Source: Terriglobales bacterium
GTDB taxonomy: Bacteria > Acidobacteriota > Terriglobia > Terriglobales > Acidobacteriaceae
Direction: 5' to 3'
Length of the DNA: 8,140 bases
NCBI GenBank assembly: GCA_019241735.1
Contig: JAFAWN010000178.1
Span: forward strand, 1-8,140
The notes below the pieces were generated by a model, which saw only the letters and a program-made list of their open reading frames with translations, searched no databases and was not told the DNA's origin. Made by a program: the position numbers and the translations under genes. Below, one piece after another: positions 6,875 through 8,140 of this stretch. How positions within the stretch are numbered: the first letter of the stretch is position 1; each line of letters begins with the position of its first letter.

Positions 6875-7867
6875 ATGAAGCTGGGGATGGTGGGGTTGGG
6901 CCGGATGGGTGGGAACATGGTACGACGCCTGCTTAAGGGCGGCCATGAAGTCGTGGTGACAGATCAGGCGGCGGAGAACGTAAAGCAATTCGCCGACCAC
7001 GGGGCAATCGGATCGACCTCGCTAACCGATTTAGTGTCGAGATTAGGCAAGCCACGAATCATTTGGTTGATGATTCCAGCCGGTGATCCCACCGAACAAA
7101 CGGTGCAAGCTTTGTCCCAACAGTTGCAGGCTGGCGACATCCTCATTGACGGTGGAAATTCGTATTTCAAAGATGACGTGCGCCGTTCGGCACAGATGAA
7201 GCCAAAGGGCATTCATTACGTCGACGTCGGAACCAGCGGAGGCGTGTGGGGTCTGGAGCGCGGCTACTGCATGATGATCGGCGGGCCGCAGGAAGTCGTC
7301 CAGCAATTGGATCCGATTTTCAAAACATTGGCGCCCGGGCGTGGTGACATCCCGCGCACTCCCGGCCGCGAGAAGAAGCCAGGCACTGCGGAGGATGGCT
7401 ATATCTACTGCGGAGCTTCCGGCGCAGGACACTTTGTGAAGATGGTTCACAACGGAATCGAGTACGGGATGATGCAGTCCTACGCCGAGGGATTTGACAT
7501 CTTCAAGAATGTTGCCAGTAAGGATGTCCCCGAAGAGCGCCGCTATAATCTGAACCTCGCAGACATTGCTGAAGTGTGGCGGCGAGGAAGCGTGGTCAGC
7601 TCATGGCTGCTGGATTTAACTGCCATGGCATTGATGGAAAACCCGACGCTGTCGCAATACACCGGCTTTGTCCAGGATTCCGGCGAGGGCCGCTGGACGA
7701 TCGAGGCCGCGATCGAAGAAGCCGTGCCGGTTGATGTGTTGTCGGCAGCGTTGTTCACCCGGTTCCGGTCGCGTCAGGAGCACACCTTCGCGGAGAAGAT
7801 CCTTTCCGCGATGCGCGACAAGTTTGGCGGGCATGGAGAAGCGGGCACATTAAAAAAGCCTGCGTAG
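6875..7867 (+). CDS. gnd: 6-phosphogluconate dehydrogenase, decarboxylating, short (NAD-type) form
   Basis: A 330-residue enzyme oxidising 6-phosphogluconate to ribulose-5-P and CO2. The N-terminal Rossmann fold shows GLGRMG (7-12). Strand 2 ends in Asp30 (VVVTDQ), where NADP enzymes usually have an Asn-Arg pair that holds the 2'-phosphate, so NAD preference is likely. Substrate-side motifs are DGGNS (92-96), GTSGG (119-123) and GHFVKMVHNGIEYG with catalytic Lys189, Asn193 and Glu196. The length fits the short class (GndA/YqeC-like, about 300-330 residues) and not the 468-residue E. coli Gnd, which has a duplicated helical C-terminal domain. AGGAG (6864-6868) sits 6 nt before the ATG. It links the oxidative branch to the Tkt and Tal reactions encoded upstream. 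Confidence 0.94.
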   Translation: MKLGMVGLGRMGGNMVRRLLKGGHEVVVTDQAAENVKQFADHGAIGSTSLTDLVSRLGKPRIIWLMIPAGDPTEQTVQALSQQLQAGDILIDGGNSYFKDDVRRSAQMKPKGIHYVDVGTSGGVWGLERGYCMMIGGPQEVVQQLDPIFKTLAPGRGDIPRTPGREKKPGTAEDGYIYCGASGAGHFVKMVHNGIEYGMMQSYAEGFDIFKNVASKDVPEERRYNLNLADIAEVWRRGSVVSSWLLDLTAMALMENPTLSQYTGFVQDSGEGRWTIEAAIEEAVPVDVLSAALFTRFRSRQEHTFAEKILSAMRDKFGGHGEAGTLKKPA

Positions 7868-7905
7868 GCGGTCGCAAACTCAACTTCAGTGAGGAACATT
7901 TACGG

Positions 7906-8140
7906 ATGATTCTGGCAGGCGATATTGGCGGGACTAACGCGAGGCTGGCATTTTTTGATTCCGCCAACGGCCACCTCAAACTGATTTCGTCATCTGTATA
8001 TCCCAGCCATCAATATTCAGGTCTTGACCAAATCGTGGCGCAATTTATTCAGGAATCTGGATTGCGCCCGGAGGTCGCCTGCTTCGGCATAGCCGGACCG
8101 GTGCGGAATGGGCGGGTGGAGGCGTCGAACCTCCCGTGGG
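7906..8140 (+). CDS. glk: Glucokinase, N-terminal part (runs off the window)
   Basis: Seventy-eight codons are visible from ATG 7906. The start MILAGDIGGTNARLAFFD is the ATP phosphate-binding motif of the ASKHA fold in the form typical of the E. coli Glk family (Pfam Glucokinase) rather than ROK glucokinases. The segment CFGIAGPVRNGRVEASNLPW matches the family's second motif (AIAxPxxxxxxxxTNxxW in E. coli Glk). It phosphorylates glucose with ATP to glucose-6-P, the entry point for Pgi and the oxidative pentose phosphate branch. GAGGA (7891-7895) lies 10 nt upstream, and the gene begins 38 nt after gnd, so it probably belongs to the same operon. The catalytic Asp and the C-terminal half are outside the window. 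Confidence 0.93.
   Translation, partial: MILAGDIGGTNARLAFFDSANGHLKLISSSVYPSHQYSGLDQIVAQFIQESGLRPEVACFGIAGPVRNGRVEASNLPW

Overview
The window is an ordinary chromosomal segment (moderately GC-rich, no mobile elements) in which every recognisable gene reads on the + strand. The left part holds the last 36 codons of a TypA/BipA-like GTPase gene, a small glycine-rich RRM RNA-binding protein, a tRNA-Arg(CCG) gene with an encoded CCA, and a PilZ-domain (c-di-GMP receptor type) protein. The right part is a compact sugar-phosphate cluster: transketolase (tkt), transaldolase (tal), glucose-6-phosphate isomerase (pgi), a short 6-phosphogluconate dehydrogenase (gnd) and the 5' end of glucokinase (glk), which runs off the right edge.

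The organism is most likely an acidobacterium (Terriglobia/Koribacter-like). This is an inference from the gene set: a transaldolase and isomerase of the kind found fused as one bifunctional protein, a short NAD-type Gnd, a PilZ protein with an N-terminal extension and a single-RRM protein with a Gly/Arg tail. No phylogenetic marker settles it.

The five sugar genes form a plausible operon: tkt-tal gap 37 nt, tal-pgi overlap 4 nt, pgi-gnd gap 21 nt, gnd-glk gap 38 nt, with good Shine-Dalgarno sequences before tkt, tal, gnd and glk. Together they cover glucose phosphorylation (Glk), interconversion of glucose-6-P and fructose-6-P (Pgi), oxidative decarboxylation of 6-phosphogluconate (Gnd) and the carbon rearrangements of the non-oxidative pentose phosphate pathway (Tkt, Tal). 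Glucose-6-P dehydrogenase and 6-phosphogluconolactonase are not in the window and may lie downstream of glk.

No clearly novel system was found. The best leads are the tal/pgi junction, where a single-base difference in an A5 run separates two genes that would otherwise be one fusion ORF; a set of mutually exclusive inverted repeats just upstream of tkt; and a 14-bp palindrome containing a -10-like hexamer upstream of the preferred PilZ start. Intergenic stretches are all under 300 nt, and no convincing Rho-independent terminator was seen in any of them.
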